A stretch of 64,000 nucleotides of DNA from Hyposmocoma kahamanoa (GCF_003589595.1 NW_020653993.1:5136222-5200221), one strand, 5' to 3'; positions 61,101 to 64,000 are shown, counted from the first letter of the stretch. Program-made: numbers and translations. The notes: generated from the letters alone by a model not told the origin.

Positions 61101-62431
61101 GATGACATCCGACGACACGGAGGTCAGGACTGGATGAATTGGGCACAAGGTCGCCAAGAGTGGAAGAAGCAGAAAGAGGCCATCCAAGATTGGATAACTA
61201 AATGACCTCCATAATGAATTATAATTTAAACATTGTTCATATTATCACCTATTTTCCCATACAAGTAGCAATATTACAGTAATAGTTGGTTCCCTGATCC
61301 ACATACTTAAACTCGTTCTCACCATTGTGTTGAAACCTTGAGATTCGCATACCACAGCAGGTTACTGTTAATTGTTACCTTTTTATACGAAGTTTGTAAA
61401 GAGACAGCAAGAATGCTGTAAATTTACGTGTACAACACATAAATAAGGTTCGTTTTCCATTGCCAATGACGTCAAATGAAGTGACCGTGACTTGAGCAGC
61501 GTACTGTACTAAAGTCCATTCGGAATCATTTAATTGTAGTTCAACGGAAGCAGGTGAAGCAACTGTAAACGACACCGTGTTGAGGAAGACATGACACTCA
61601 GAAAACAATTTATATACATCTATGTTTTTTCCATCATCAACCCATCACGTCACGGTCACGGCTGACCGATGAATAAATTATATTGTTAACAGGGCGTTTA
61701 TTAACAGATCGCGCGGCTAGATAGAGTCAAGTAATAGCCGATAGCATCCTTACTTAGTTGATATTCCCTTCATGTAGGTTTAGTTAGTAGCAGTTCTCAG
61801 TTTTAAGAGCTCCTAGTGAAAGAGCTCGTCCAGGGAAGTATTTTCACCTTACCTATTTCTGCTGCCAAGCAGTAATGTGAGCATTATCGCGTTCCAGGTT
61901 TGAAGGGTGCTGGTGAAATCACAGACACATGACGCAGTAGGAGTACCCCTCAGATATTTGCGATTTAAAGCTCTTAGTGGCACTGCAATTGCACCTTGTT
62001 TGTCCCGTCACTTGGTAGCATAGAAAAATAAGTGGAGTAGAATTGGTCATCTTTTATAAAGAGCACAGTCCAAAAATGGAATTCACTGCCTGCGCACACA
62101 CAAACCGAAAAATTTAAAGAACCCAAATGACCAAGAAATGGTTCCAGAACATAGAACGTCCTCTAGCAAGACACGTTATCTTCAAACCTGAAGGAATGGG
62201 TGAGATAAGCGTAAGATCGTGAGTCGATGGTACAAGCTACATGAAGCTTGTACCAAGAAAGGTACTATGGATGTACCTACCTTCGTCGTCGCTGCCGATC
62301 ATGGTATACCGCTCGTATCCGCTGAGATTCCGGTGCGTGCCCAAACCAAAGTCGTCCTTCGTCCATTGCAAAGTCCCAACTTTGTTCTCTACTCGGCACG
62401 GGAGTGTCACCCTGGAGCCCACTATCGCACT
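31147..62431 (-). CDS. kirre: Kirre/Roughest-type five-Ig adhesion receptor (partial gene, 16 exons)
   Basis: This entry spans the whole visible gene; the exons are listed separately. It encodes a type I membrane adhesion protein of the irre cell recognition module (Drosophila Kirre/Dumbfounded and Roughest, vertebrate NEPH/Kirrel). These proteins bind Nephrin-like partners (Sns, Hibris) in myoblast fusion, nephrocyte diaphragms, eye patterning and axon guidance. Visible in the spliced product: five Ig domains with all ten core cysteines (residues 1 to ~472), a transmembrane helix (~476-500), an RRRR stop-transfer, and a tail with conserved PLAGPV. The first Ig domain carries WTKDDFGLG, typical of Kirre/Rst and unlike Sns/Hibris. 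All splice phases close over 722 codons. The signal-peptide exon and the C-terminal exon, where a PDZ-binding end would be expected, are not visible. I cannot separate kirre from roughest orthology. Confidence 0.88.
31436..31655 (+). mobile_element. tRNA-derived SINE, family ii, copy d, with leader
   Basis: Leader TTTTTCATAGATGGCGCTAC, then a shortened tRNA head joined at ACAATAGCGTCTGGCACGGT, box-B-like GGTCCGAATCC, body GGATCGAAGGAATTTTTTCT and AGTGTTCGATCTTTGTATTA. About 60 bp of the head present in 25543-25850 is missing. It lies in the intron between kirre exons 15 and 16. Confidence 0.7.
31766..31880 (-). mobile_element. SINE family ii tail fragment
   Basis: Plus-strand view: GTTTATTGAATGTCACGATG to GTTTGTTATAATTATTATAA. 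The tRNA head is absent. Confidence 0.6.
31980..32131 (-). CDS. kirre: kirre-like exon 15: cytoplasmic tail, Ser/Thr-rich
   Basis: A 152-nt exon with a TCACAACAG acceptor and a GTAAGT donor. It completes Arg and reads SLQGSLTRSIDTTSTLPLSG, then NNSLQRINKSADETDAINNL and GLPVGGE. It is low-complexity and hydrophilic, as expected for a cytoplasmic tail. It ends one base into a Thr codon. Confidence 0.87.
32843..32943 (-). CDS. kirre: kirre-like exon 14: cytoplasmic tail, Tyr/Pro-rich
   Basis: A 101-nt exon with a TTCTTAG acceptor and a GTAATA donor. It reads NPGGFVYDYPQGYAPPPHLR then VQSPTHLEVPPAN, with a split Arg codon at the end. VYDYP and YAPPPH could be SH2- and SH3-binding segments, but that is inference. 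Phases match exons 13 and 15 exactly. Confidence 0.87.
33192..33395 (-). repeat. Family A repeat, copy 12
   Basis: From GTGCATTACTGTGTTCTGGT to GTCGTGC-complement CACGACTTGTTCGTCCCGTC. It lacks the 3' terminal third and lies in the kirre exon 13-14 intron. Confidence 0.72.
33576..33734 (-). CDS. kirre: kirre-like exon 13: cytoplasmic tail, PLAGPV block
   Basis: A 159-nt exon (53 codons, phase 0 to 0) with a TCTATCAG acceptor and a GTAAGT donor. It contains VGLPLAGPVPLP, the best conserved tail block of Kirre/Rst proteins, then a tyrosine-rich run (FRYSNDYSDPSYADSYFK) with candidate phosphorylation sites. The tail function is inferred from the family. Confidence 0.9.
33815..33918 (-). mobile_element. 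Diverged SINE family ii, copy e
   Basis: Plus-strand view: AATATAAAGATCGAACAC, GTTACTTGAACCAACGACAA and CTTACCAACTAAGCTGTGG. tRNA-like boxes are recognisable but degraded. Confidence 0.6.
34050..34118 (+). repeat. Trinucleotide microsatellite (ATC)n then (ATT)n
   Basis: About 11 ATC/ACC-type units followed by about 11 ATT units. It produces a poly-Asn/Asp frame on the minus strand that is not a protein. Confidence 0.92.
34667..34899 (-). CDS. kirre: kirre-like exon 12: transmembrane helix and juxtamembrane tail
   Basis: A 233-nt exon with a TTTTACAG acceptor and a GTAAGT donor. A short spacer (KTLP) precedes a ~25-residue hydrophobic helix (LFIILIGVTAGIILFSIF and onward) and a CYRRRRK stop-transfer. 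The cytoplasmic part has a Ser/Thr-rich stretch (TVTTGD), SSNISDLKLQLPQSD and TYEL. This fixes a type I topology. It ends in phase 0. Confidence 0.92.
34900..36087. other. Intron of the kirre-like gene, few recognisable repeats
   Basis: An (AAAT)n-ended run near 35285 (TTAAATAAATAAATAAAATA) looks like a LINE-type 3' tail. The segment 35420-35710 is more GC-rich (GCGCGCGTGCACGACAATGA) and may be a short DNA element, but no ends were identified. Confidence 0.35.
36088..36215 (+). mobile_element. tRNA-derived SINE, family ii, copy f
   Basis: Head TTCCGTAGCTCTGTTGGGAG then AGCGGTTAGCCTGGC, box-B-like GGTTGGAATCC, body GGATGTAAGGAATTTTTCTA. It lies between kirre exons 11 and 12. Confidence 0.72.
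36437..36590 (-). CDS. kirre: kirre-like exon 11: Ig5, C-terminal part
   Basis: A 154-nt exon with a TTCTCAG acceptor and a GTAAGT donor. It reads IYAILNEPLEDGLINVSLVI then KTSQSKHFGSYNCSVTNKYG. HFGxYNCxVxNxYG is the closing Ig5 motif of the family, with the second Ig5 cysteine. It ends with one base of a Lys codon just before the membrane exon. Confidence 0.93.
36838..37590 (+). mobile_element. Penelope-like retroelement fragment (interrupted)
   Basis: Translation 36842-37096 reads KPPTVERRSAIKPYVRGVTD, FRRASIKTYFKPLRKISQFL and EVYKLVCECGLSYIGQTKRS. This is the junction of reverse transcriptase and GIY-YIG endonuclease of a Penelope-like element (VYKL...YIGQTKRS). The frame stops at ACGAAGT (37096) and the expected continuation TACCCGCGTTAAAGAAC reappears at ~37566. 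Compare the copy at 53072. Confidence 0.82.
37097..37555 (+). mobile_element. Insertion inside the Penelope-like fragment, A-rich tail
   Basis: About 459 bp between the two halves of the Penelope sequence. Its start is rich in TAATTAAT palindromes. A hairpin of 11-bp arms (TAGAGATGAAC / GTTCATCTCTA) lies at 37423-37451, and it ends TTAAATAAATAAATAAAAAT plus more A-rich units, like a LINE- or SINE-type tail. Family not recognised. Confidence 0.6.
38093..38175 (+). mobile_element. tRNA-derived SINE head
   Basis: GGTTCCGTAGCTCAGTTGCA then AGAGCGCCTGAC, and box B CAGGTTCGAATTC. It resembles a tRNA 5' half and T-arm but lacks a paired acceptor stem, so it is called a SINE head rather than a tRNA gene. 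Confidence 0.6.
38511..38656 (-). CDS. kirre: kirre-like exon 10: Ig5, N-terminal part
   Basis: A 146-nt exon with a CTTTTAAG acceptor and a GTGAGT donor. It completes Ala and reads KPEIISNRTQFGPEGERVTV then ECIAISIPKPDDITWYFEG. The family counterpart is QFGGxGGRVKIDCLAFSIPKxxxILWxFEG. It contains the first Ig5 cysteine and core Trp, plus an NRT sequon. It ends on Pro in phase 0. Confidence 0.93.
38877..39162 (+). mobile_element. 286-bp terminal-inverted-repeat element (family B), copy 3
   Basis: Ends CATTGACTTACAATTATATG and CATTTATTTGTAAGTCAATG, same length and orientation as 11695-11980 and differing at few positions. Lies in the kirre exon 9-10 intron, ~180 bp upstream of exon 9's far end on the plus strand. 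Confidence 0.87.
39342..39465 (-). CDS. kirre: kirre-like exon 9: Ig4, C-terminal part, tandem acceptor
   Basis: A 124-nt exon ending at a GTAATT donor. It reads VKGEAANLVINVTNDTAGRY then ICKATVPGYPPIQDEV. TAGRYxCKA is the Ig F-strand motif of the family, with the second Ig4 cysteine. The acceptor is CCAGCAG, a NAGNAG tandem. Using the first AG would add one Gln and start the exon at 39468. It ends one base into an Ala codon. Confidence 0.92.
39865..39998 (-). CDS. kirre: kirre-like exon 8: Ig4, N-terminal part
   Basis: A 134-nt exon with a CTACTTAG acceptor and a GTAAGT donor. It completes Tyr and reads PPSFRTRPRNKEADFGKKV then TLSCDVDGQPTPEITWLY. This gives the first Ig4 cysteine and core Trp, matching the family Ig4 (RxRPxSxEADLG...CDVxGxPxPEIxW). 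It ends on Asp in phase 0. Confidence 0.93.
40120..40360 (+). repeat. ACCGAC-ended repeat (family D), copy 4, diverged
   Basis: TTTTAATTCAACCTCCAAGA, then TTCTTCAAATTTGAATAGGA, CCCTCTTTCCAACAAAAAAG and an end TTGTTGTCGGCTTAAAC. It sits 48 bp from kirre-like exon 7. Confidence 0.68.
40408..40510 (-). CDS. kirre: kirre-like exon 7: Ig3, C-terminal part
   Basis: A 103-nt exon with a TTGCCTCAG acceptor and a GTAAGT donor. It reads IIFNVSRKYHEAEIKCEVSN then TVGKND, matching the family segment around NVSRQYHDAIVKCEV, and supplies the second Ig3 cysteine. NVS is a possible glycosylation site. It ends with one base of a Tyr codon. Copies of the ACCGAC-type repeat lie on both sides, within about 100 bp. 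Confidence 0.93.
40598..40907 (+). repeat. ACCGAC-ended repeat (family D), copy 5, near full length
   Basis: Reference copy. Left end CAGTACAGAGTATTAAAAAA then ACCGACCTCAAAAG. Interior GGTTACCGGAAAGTGCGCGA and GGTGGAATATTCTCTTCAAA. Right end TTCCTGAAGTCGGTTAAAAA. Inverted short ends suggest a non-autonomous DNA element. Copies 1-8 are all on the plus strand. Confidence 0.82.
41281..41467. mobile_element. 187-bp MITE with ~31-bp inverted ends
   Basis: Left end CATGACAACTAACATAGTAT then TATCTCAAAA. Right end TTTTTGAGATAATACTATGT then TAATTGTCAAGTG is its inverted complement with about two mismatches. The interior holds GCGACAGTGTTGGTCTGTCA. No coding capacity. Confidence 0.78.
42053..42278 (+). 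repeat. Family A repeat, copy 13
   Basis: T-run, AATGCTAAGTGATGGGATGA, GTCGTGTGCCTGGTGGTAAG through CACACGAAGCTTTACTGCTA, with an internal deletion before the 3' end. Confidence 0.75.
42640..43075 (-). mobile_element. LINE ORF2 C-terminal fragment (pseudogene)
   Basis: Minus-strand translation in shifting frames: RINVVENESFRSMTGVTLMD, KLRNSVKK, RCGVEEDVV, VERMNERKLTKQIYKASVSG and VGTGRPRRTY. This is the C-terminus of a lepidopteran non-LTR reverse transcriptase (HVERMNExRLTKQIYRANV...GKGRPR). Many stops and frameshifts. Lies in the kirre exon 6-7 intron. Confidence 0.78.
43483..43712 (-). mobile_element. tRNA-derived SINE, family iii, copy a
   Basis: Minus strand: CCGTAGTCCAGTGGCTGGCA (box A region), GGTTCGATCCCCTCCCAGGT (box B), body TTTTCTATATTGTCTCGGGT and GTACCGTCGTTATTTCTGAT, tail into a T/A-rich run. 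A second copy is at 55973-56236. Confidence 0.78.
44255..44540 (-). mobile_element. LINE ORF2 C-terminal fragment, same family as 42640-43075
   Basis: Reads LVTRIDRSLVM, then MNVGRLAAQIYRANVYGGMG, IGDLLKNGQVKNTKNKRACM and KRLTEVDR. The open stretch of ~75 codons is a fragment, not a gene. Two independent fragments of the same LINE family lie 1.2 kb apart. Confidence 0.78.
44850..45017 (-). CDS. kirre: kirre-like exon 6: Ig3, N-terminal part
   Basis: A 168-nt exon (56 codons, phase 0 to 0) after a CTGTACAG acceptor. It begins VKYAPKVSI, the conserved start of Ig3, then EGTEARFLCSVDANPAP with the first Ig3 cysteine, and YRWYINDSPVLGD with the core Trp. It ends at Met before a GTAGAG donor, which is weaker than the other donors in this gene. 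Confidence 0.93.
45190..45400. repeat. Subterminal-type repeat cluster (TTGCATCGCG units)
   Basis: Within ~180 bp there are repeated GCATCGC cores: GATTGCATCGC (twice), GTGCATCGCATTTGCATCGC and GTTTGCACCGCGTTTGCATC. The spacing near 45330 is ~12 bp. Such clusters are typical of transposase-binding subterminal repeats of DNA transposons; the ends were not found. Confidence 0.5.
46219..46467 (+). repeat. ACCGAC-ended repeat (family D), copy 6
   Basis: ATACAGAGTACTAAAAAAAC at the left and TTTTTTAAGTCGGTTAAAAA at the right, with a short A-rich expansion near 46395. It ends about 90 bp from kirre-like exon 5. Confidence 0.78.
46560..46668 (-). CDS. kirre: kirre-like exon 5: Ig2, C-terminal part
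   Basis: A 109-nt exon with a CCCACAG acceptor and a GTATGG donor. It completes the Arg codon and reads STLRLTPTKEHHNKTITCQ then AQNTADRAYR. This is a close match to the family motif PKKEHHNTTFTCQAQNTADR. It has the second Ig2 cysteine and an N-glycosylation sequon (NKT). It ends on Glu in phase 0. Confidence 0.93.
46922..47050 (-). repeat. Family A repeat, copy 14 (3' end)
   Basis: ATTAGCAGTTGAGCTCCTTG to TCAGAGTGACGGGTCAC. A SINE family i copy lies next to its broken end. Confidence 0.68.
47083..47286 (-). mobile_element. tRNA-derived SINE, family i, copy c
   Basis: Plus-strand view: ATAATAATACTGCTCACATC (tail side), CCCGCACTAGGGAAACCCTG, TCTCCCGGCCCGGGATTCGA (box B), GTTCGGCCACAGAGGCAGTT (5' end). 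Well preserved. Confidence 0.87.
47784..48036 (+). repeat. Family A repeat, copy 15 (family description)
   Basis: Good reference copy of the most numerous repeat here. Order of landmarks: T-run, ACTAAGTGGTGGGACGAACA, GTCGTGCGCCTGTTGGTAAG, ACACGCCTGTCCCTAACAGT, AGCTTTAAATCGCAAAGATC, ACTGCCACTGCGCCCATCAC, CCTGAGACATAAGTTGAAAA, CTTACCCTTCAAAACCGGAA, CAGTAATGCTCACATTACTG, CTTGGCGGCAGAAATAGGTA. In most copies it then ends GGACGAACTCTTTCACAAGG and GAGCTCTACTGCTACTA. I see no clear tRNA boxes, inverted ends or poly(A). About 20 copies occur in this window. Confidence 0.85.
48502..48596 (-). CDS. kirre: kirre-like exon 4: Ig2 middle, with GC donor
   Basis: A 95-nt exon after a TTCACAG acceptor. It opens with ITWVDGN, carrying the Ig2 core tryptophan, and ends DGHRTTT plus AG of a split Arg codon. 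The donor reads AAG|GCAAGT, a GC rather than GT boundary. The nearest downstream GT would break the frame into exon 5, so the GC donor is needed for this reading. The rest of the donor matches U1 well, as is usual for GC-AG introns. Confidence 0.88.
48642..48866 (+). repeat. 17-bp repeat block, copy 2
   Basis: CACCCCTTCGGTACAATTGG starts the block. About ten units of GGTCTACTTTCCCGTTT follow, with variants such as GATCGATCCACATGTTTTTG in the same order as the other copies. It is preceded by an AATAATAATAGTAATAAC run like a SINE family i tail. Confidence 0.82.
48885..48985 (+). repeat. ACCGAC-ended repeat (family D), copy 7, left part only
   Basis: AGAACAGAGTACTAAAAAAC to GTGCGAAACCGGATTCA, then cut abruptly where the inverted 17-bp block starts. 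Confidence 0.75.
48990..49172 (-). repeat. 17-bp repeat block, copy 3 (inverted relative to copy 2)
   Basis: Plus-strand view GGACTGATCGGGAAAGTAGA onward, ending CGATTGTACCCAAGGGAATC. It is directly continuous with the SINE family i copy at 49173, joining the SINE's 3' side to the block's GTACC end. Confidence 0.8.
49173..49376 (-). mobile_element. tRNA-derived SINE, family i, copy d
   Basis: Plus-strand view: CTCATAGCCCTGCACTAGGG, TCTCCCGGCCCGAGAATTGA (box B), CGTTCGATCATGGAGGCAGT (5' end). Its 3' side runs into the 17-bp block instead of (TTA)n. Confidence 0.85.
49377..50523. other. Intron of the kirre-like gene, nothing recognised
   Basis: AT-rich sequence without a clear repeat or gene between a SINE and the hairpin at 50524. 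Confidence 0.35.
50524..50569. repeat. Perfect 19-bp inverted repeat, 8-nt loop
   Basis: AATGTTCAGAATGTTCGAT (50524-50542), loop CTCAACAA, then the exact complement (50551-50569). The arm itself contains the direct repeat ATGTTC.AATGTTCGA. It lies inside kirre intron 3, just upstream of a family A copy. Confidence 0.9.
50658..50936 (+). repeat. Family A repeat, copy 16
   Basis: Near full-length apart from the head: CCTTGGTGGTAAGTGACACG to TTTCACAAGGAGCGTTAATG. Confidence 0.78.
51285..51436 (-). CDS. kirre: kirre-like exon 3: end of Ig1 and start of Ig2
   Basis: A 152-nt exon with a TTTTAG acceptor and a GTGAGT donor. It finishes Ig1 (IRSRYAHLTVLV), crosses the linker (APDPPRIVQGAF) and opens Ig2 with VIECVSSGGKPAAE, which matches the family Ig2 segment ELECVSxGGKPAAE. 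The Cys is the first Ig2 disulfide cysteine. It ends on a complete Glu codon (phase 0). Confidence 0.92.
51437..52609. other. Intron 2 of the kirre-like gene, with a CpG-rich patch at 51480-51680
   Basis: The patch contains GACTATCGCGCGTGATACAG, CAGTCGCGCGCGCGATCGTG and GGCCAATCGCGCGCGAAAGT, an inverted arrangement around ~80-120 bp. Probably a short DNA element. The rest is AT-rich and unrecognised. Confidence 0.4.
52610..52690 (-). CDS. kirre: kirre-like exon 2: Ig1, C-terminal half
   Basis: An 81-nt exon between a TTTCAG acceptor and a GTAGGT donor. It completes the split Gly codon of exon 1 and reads DYSLDIRNITLEDDGVYQCQ then VSSGLN. DxGxYxC is the Ig F-strand motif and supplies the second Ig1 cysteine. 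It ends one base into a Gly codon. It sits alone between long transposon-filled introns. Confidence 0.9.
52764..52812 (+). repeat. Family A repeat, head fragment
   Basis: AAAGGGACGGGACGAACAAG then TCGTGTGTTTGGTGGTAAGC. Another snippet (CGCCTGTCAGTAGCAGTTGC) is at 53037, so ~225 bp of other sequence may have inserted between them. Confidence 0.6.
53072..53385 (+). mobile_element. Penelope-like element, GIY-YIG endonuclease end (pseudogene)
   Basis: Reads LDCVSGLSYIGQTKRSICTR then VKEHI (GIY-YIG core), shifts frame, then AVCEHVMDKPTHSMKFNKPQ, stop, DRYLPRLLREAIDVKKHPNF and NREDGFSVPPVWDPVL. NREDGFxxxPxWDPV is the conserved Penelope-like C-terminus. One frameshift and one stop. Lies in kirre intron 1. 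Confidence 0.85.
53938..54077 (+). repeat. Family A repeat, copy 18 (middle)
   Basis: GATTTGAGGGGCACTGCCAC to CACATTACTACTTGGCGACA. Confidence 0.68.
54150..54420 (+). mobile_element. Possible LINE 3'-terminal remnant
   Basis: GC-richer than its surroundings, with GATCAGATCTCCGAACAACT then GGAGTTACCTGTCAGCCCTC, and an end GATAAAGAAGAAGAAGAATA. The layout resembles an RTE-type LINE end, but no diagnostic protein motif could be read. Confidence 0.35.
54421..55719. other. Intron 1 of the kirre-like gene, nothing recognised
   Basis: An 87-codon frame at 54632 and a 65-codon frame at 55408 have no recognisable domain. Confidence 0.35.
55720..55970 (+). repeat. ACCGAC-ended repeat (family D), copy 8, right end lost
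   Basis: GACCTCAAAAGTTCGTGGAA, GGTTACCGGAAAGTCCACGA, then stops at GCAGTCGAATT where the SINE family iii copy begins. Confidence 0.75.
55973..56236 (-). mobile_element. tRNA-derived SINE, family iii, copy b (5'-truncated)
   Basis: Matches 43483-43712 in CCAGACCCGAGACAATCTAG and GATATCAGAAATAACGACGA, and retains box B side GATAGAACCTGGGATCTCAG. The box A head is missing. It appears inserted at the end of a family D copy. Confidence 0.72.
56237..57644. other. Intron 1 of the kirre-like gene, nothing recognised
   Basis: Several 70-90-codon frames on both strands lack domains. No clear repeat boundary. Confidence 0.35.
57645..57889 (-). repeat. Family A repeat, copy 19
   Basis: Plus-strand view ATTACAGCTTCTTGTGATTA to CGACTTGTTCACCCCGTCAC, nearly complete with small deletions. 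Confidence 0.75.
58228..58408 (+). pseudogene. PIF/Harbinger transposase N-terminal fragment
   Basis: ATG at 58228 opens MDPRFIALLYWHRRRQRLCH, RKNKKYWVPMNQEAV, RTNTFEKLYENLRNDKKNGP and LFH then stop. MDPxxIALLxxxRRRxR...YWVxP...F..LYxxLRxD is the N-terminus of Harbinger nuclease (HARBI1-like). The DDE domain is absent. Surrounding GTGTGAACA-type sequence (58715, 58780) would suit the ends of such an element. Confidence 0.62.
58599..58628. repeat. 11-bp perfect hairpin
   Basis: AAACAATTTGC, loop CTTATCAA, GCAAATTGTTT. It may be part of the Harbinger-type remnant. Confidence 0.7.
58980..59232 (-). mobile_element. RTE-like LINE ORF C-terminal fragment (pseudogene)
   Basis: Minus strand: DKVTNERVMQRVGRKREVLN, TIKRKKLEYLGHILRNSKYD, LLQLIIQGKI and, after a frameshift, RSIGRRRHSWLRNLRQWFNR and RAAVSKVQIAIMI. 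This is the well-known LINE tail (REVLNTIKRRKLEYLGHIxR...LLQLIxQGKI). Confidence 0.82.
59299..59520. mobile_element. MITE-like element with ~40-bp imperfect inverted ends
   Basis: Left AAAATCCGTAGTTACGGCCG then TTTTTCTACTATGGACGACC. Right GGTCATCCATAGTGAGAAAA then CGGCCATGACAACGGATTTC. These are inverted copies ~105 bp apart. Both strands give similar short frames because of the symmetry. Confidence 0.62.
59521..60999. other. Intron 1 of the kirre-like gene, nothing recognised
   Basis: No family recognised. The GC-richer segment 60170-60480 could be old retroelement sequence, but I cannot name it. Confidence 0.35.
61000..61205 (+). mobile_element. LINE ORF2 C-terminal fragment (pseudogene)
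   Basis: Plus strand: VVTKKRWAGHIPRMDKRRWT then RRVLEWR, a small deletion and frame change, then WMDDIRRHGGQDWMNWAQGR and QEWKKQKEAIQDWITK with a stop. This is the standard LINE tail (RWAGHxxRMxDxRWTxxVLEW...RWxDDIRxxxGxxWxxxAQDRxxW). Confidence 0.85.
61375..61608 (-). other. Unassigned minus-strand open frame in intron 1
   Basis: Contains SPASVELQLNDSEWTLVQYA then AQVTVTSFDVIGNGKRT. It does not fit between kirre exons 1 and 2, whose phases join directly. No recognised domain. Possibly transposon-derived. Confidence 0.25.
61788..62019 (-). repeat. Family A repeat, copy 20
   Basis: GTAGCAGTTCTCAGTTTTAA at the left edge, with a small insertion, then GAGCTCCTAGTGAAAGAGCT and on to TGTTTGTCCCGTCACTTGGT. 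It ends about 260 bp from kirre-like exon 1. Confidence 0.75.
62281..62431 (-). CDS. kirre: kirre-like exon 1 of visible set: Ig1, N-terminal half
   Basis: First recognisable exon, 151 nt, phase 0 at its start and one base over at its end. It follows a TCTACAG acceptor and ends at a GTAGGT donor. It reads SAIVGSRVTLPCRV, then the Kirre/Rst signature WTKDDFGLGTHRNLSGYERY and GSDDE. The Cys of PCRV is the first Ig1 disulfide cysteine. The preceding signal-peptide exon was not found in 62432-64000. The next exon lies 9.6 kb downstream. Confidence 0.9.
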
Positions 62432-62864
62432 CTGTAGACAATAATAATAATAATTTTATATATCAATTACTTTAGACTCAATTGGCATAATGGATAGAAT
62501 ATCGAAAATGAGATACATATACAGATTTGTTCAGGTTTTTGAGCTCTATCGAACTGTTTATTTAAAATTTTTATATCTCTAAATAAATTGCAAATTGCTT
62601 TACACCTCAATATTTTTTGGTACCAAATACCAAAATTTTAAATCGTAGTAGTTAGTCGTAGTTTTAAATTTTAAGACGTAAACACCGAAACTTAAGATCA
62701 ACAAGAAAAGTTACAGACATGATGAACGAGTCTTATTTTTTGGATAAGTTTTGAATTATAATTATGTTGATCTCAGTCGCTGCTCATTATTAGCACGTAA
62801 TTAAGTCATTTGTTTGTAAGCAGTTAGTTAAAAGCAATAGGTAAGTTTTATAAACATATCATTT

Positions 62865-63687
62865 ATAAATCATTTACGCGTAAACAGTCCCCAATACAGT
62901 ACACATATACGGTTGATAAGGTTTCCATGAGGCGGGTATCAGAGGTTCGTGATCTTGGAGTGCAACTTAAAAGTACACTTTCATTCCGCGAGTACATAAC
63001 AGATATTTGTAAGAAGGCCTTCCGCAAACTGGGTTTTATACTGCGCACAGCTAGCGGCTTCAGTAACGTCAAAGCTATTACAGCGTTATATAATGCATTA
63101 GTTAGGAGCCAGTTGGAAACTAATTCAATGATATGGACACCATTTGAAGCTAAATATGTGCTGATGGTAGAACGGGTTCAAAAAAAGTTTTTGAGATTTT
63201 TATATTTTAAGCAGTACGGAGTGTATCCTTTCTTCCCACTTATGTATCCCACGTTATTTATTTTGGGCATGGTGGGGTACAACGAACTGAGCGTTAGGAG
63301 GGAATTTGCACTAGCCCGGTATATTTTATCAATATTGAATGCAAAAATATACAACCCGGAGTTACTAGCCACTATAAATTTTTGTGTCCCAGATAATTAC
63401 GTTGGGAGACGTCGTAGGCCCCGTTTGCTGGCCGTGCCGACGGCTGGAACTGACCTTATTAAAAAATCGGCGATGTCCAGGACACTGCATACACTAAATG
63501 TAGTAGCGGAAATGATTGACCTTTTCTCATGTTCTTTGAGTGAATTCACTAGGTTAACTGTTTATATTATATGTTATAAAAAGAAGTAGATGTAATTTAT
63601 TATTATTCTGTGTATATTAAATAAATAAAAAATGTGCTACTTTATCGTAAGGAATGTATCCTGTAATGATAAATGTATTGTGTCTAA

Positions 63688-63722
<35 letters not shown>

Positions 63723-63726
63723 AAAT
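62865..63726 (+). mobile_element. 5'-truncated LINE (Jockey/CR1-like), reverse transcriptase C-terminal part and (AAAT)n tail
   Basis: Homology starts at about 62869 in frame with the later ATG (FTRKQSPIQYTYTVDKVS). It continues through RRVSEVRDLGVQLKSTLSFR, ITALYNALVRSQLETNSMIW, VQKKFLRFLYFKQYG and RRRRPRLLAVPTAG to a stop at 63587-63589. EVRDLGVxxxxxLSF is a signature of the reverse-transcriptase thumb region in Jockey-type LINEs. The 3' end has AATAAATAAATAAATAAATA (63690-63726). The reading frame is uninterrupted over ~220 codons, so the insertion is fairly young, but it lacks the catalytic palm and the endonuclease. Confidence 0.87.
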
Positions 63727-64000
63727 AAACGTAGGTTTTTCCAGCTTACTAGTTACTTTCATAAACATACAACACTGACAATTTTGTCTATAAATATAAC
63801 GTGAATTGTAAATCTGTAACGGAGCGTCAGTTCAACACGATGCCGCTAGATGGCATTGACCACTTTTAAGCTTTTTCTAAAACGCTATGTTTAGATTTTC
63901 CTTCTGCTCTTTATGAATATTCGCATTTTCTCGGGTTCGAATCGGATGCTATGCGTAAACGCACTTAGTAGTTAAGGAAACAATGTGTGTACGGAACCTA
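63727..64000. other. Unrecognised sequence at the right edge
   Basis: Contains CATCGTGTTGAACTGACGCT-complement sequence near 63820 and GCGCTAGATGGCATTGACC-like text near 63843. No kirre signal-peptide exon was recognised here on the minus strand. Confidence 0.3.

Noticed and set aside
61375..61608. Candidate additional kirre exon in intron 1
   Set aside because: Exons 1 and 2 already join across a Gly codon with continuous family homology, leaving no room for another exon here.
62927..63589. 220-codon open frame as a host gene
   Set aside because: It carries LINE reverse-transcriptase tail motifs, homology continues upstream of the ATG, and it has an (AAAT)n tail. A truncated retrotransposon.

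Overview
This window looks like lepidopteran (moth or butterfly) nuclear DNA. It is AT-rich, has small exons separated by long introns, and is crowded with insect transposable-element debris, including the ACCGACTTC-ended repeat and tRNA-derived SINEs that I associate with Lepidoptera. There is no sign of bacterial gene organisation, a CRISPR array or an operon. The species assignment is an inference from style and repeat content.

The one host gene I can support runs on the minus strand from about 62.4 kb down to 31.1 kb. Sixteen exons were placed by hand from splice sites, reading phase and protein family. Every exon-exon phase closes, giving 2167 nt (722 codons plus one base). The product is a Kirre/Roughest (irre cell recognition module, NEPH-like) type I membrane protein with five Ig domains (exons 1-11), one transmembrane helix (exon 12) and a tyrosine- and proline-rich cytoplasmic tail (exons 12-16). 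The signal-peptide exon lies beyond the right edge. The last exon or exons were not found and probably lie beyond the left edge. Intron 1 is about 9.6 kb. One intron (46669-48501) uses a GC-AG boundary and exon 9 has a tandem NAGNAG acceptor.

Everything else is mobile or repetitive DNA. Left region (1-31 kb): foldback elements, a GC-rich probable retroelement 5' region with a duplicated block (2.4-3.3 kb), LINE tails, a young internally deleted LTR retrotransposon with 120-bp LTRs and a 5-bp target duplication (18.87-19.55 kb), and an 834-bp hAT-type non-autonomous element (28.76-29.59 kb). Gene region (31-62 kb): the introns carry a second hAT-type element split by a Penelope-like fragment that is itself split (36.7-38.0 kb), SINEs, a second Penelope-like fragment (53.1-53.4 kb), LINE tails and a PIF/Harbinger N-terminal fragment (58.2 kb). 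Right end (62.9-63.7 kb): a 5'-truncated LINE with an (AAAT)n tail.

The most abundant family, here called A, is a ~250-bp repeat with about 20 copies in both orientations. No family name was confirmed by any search; names rest on motifs read by eye. Most short open frames in the window are chance or transposon-derived.
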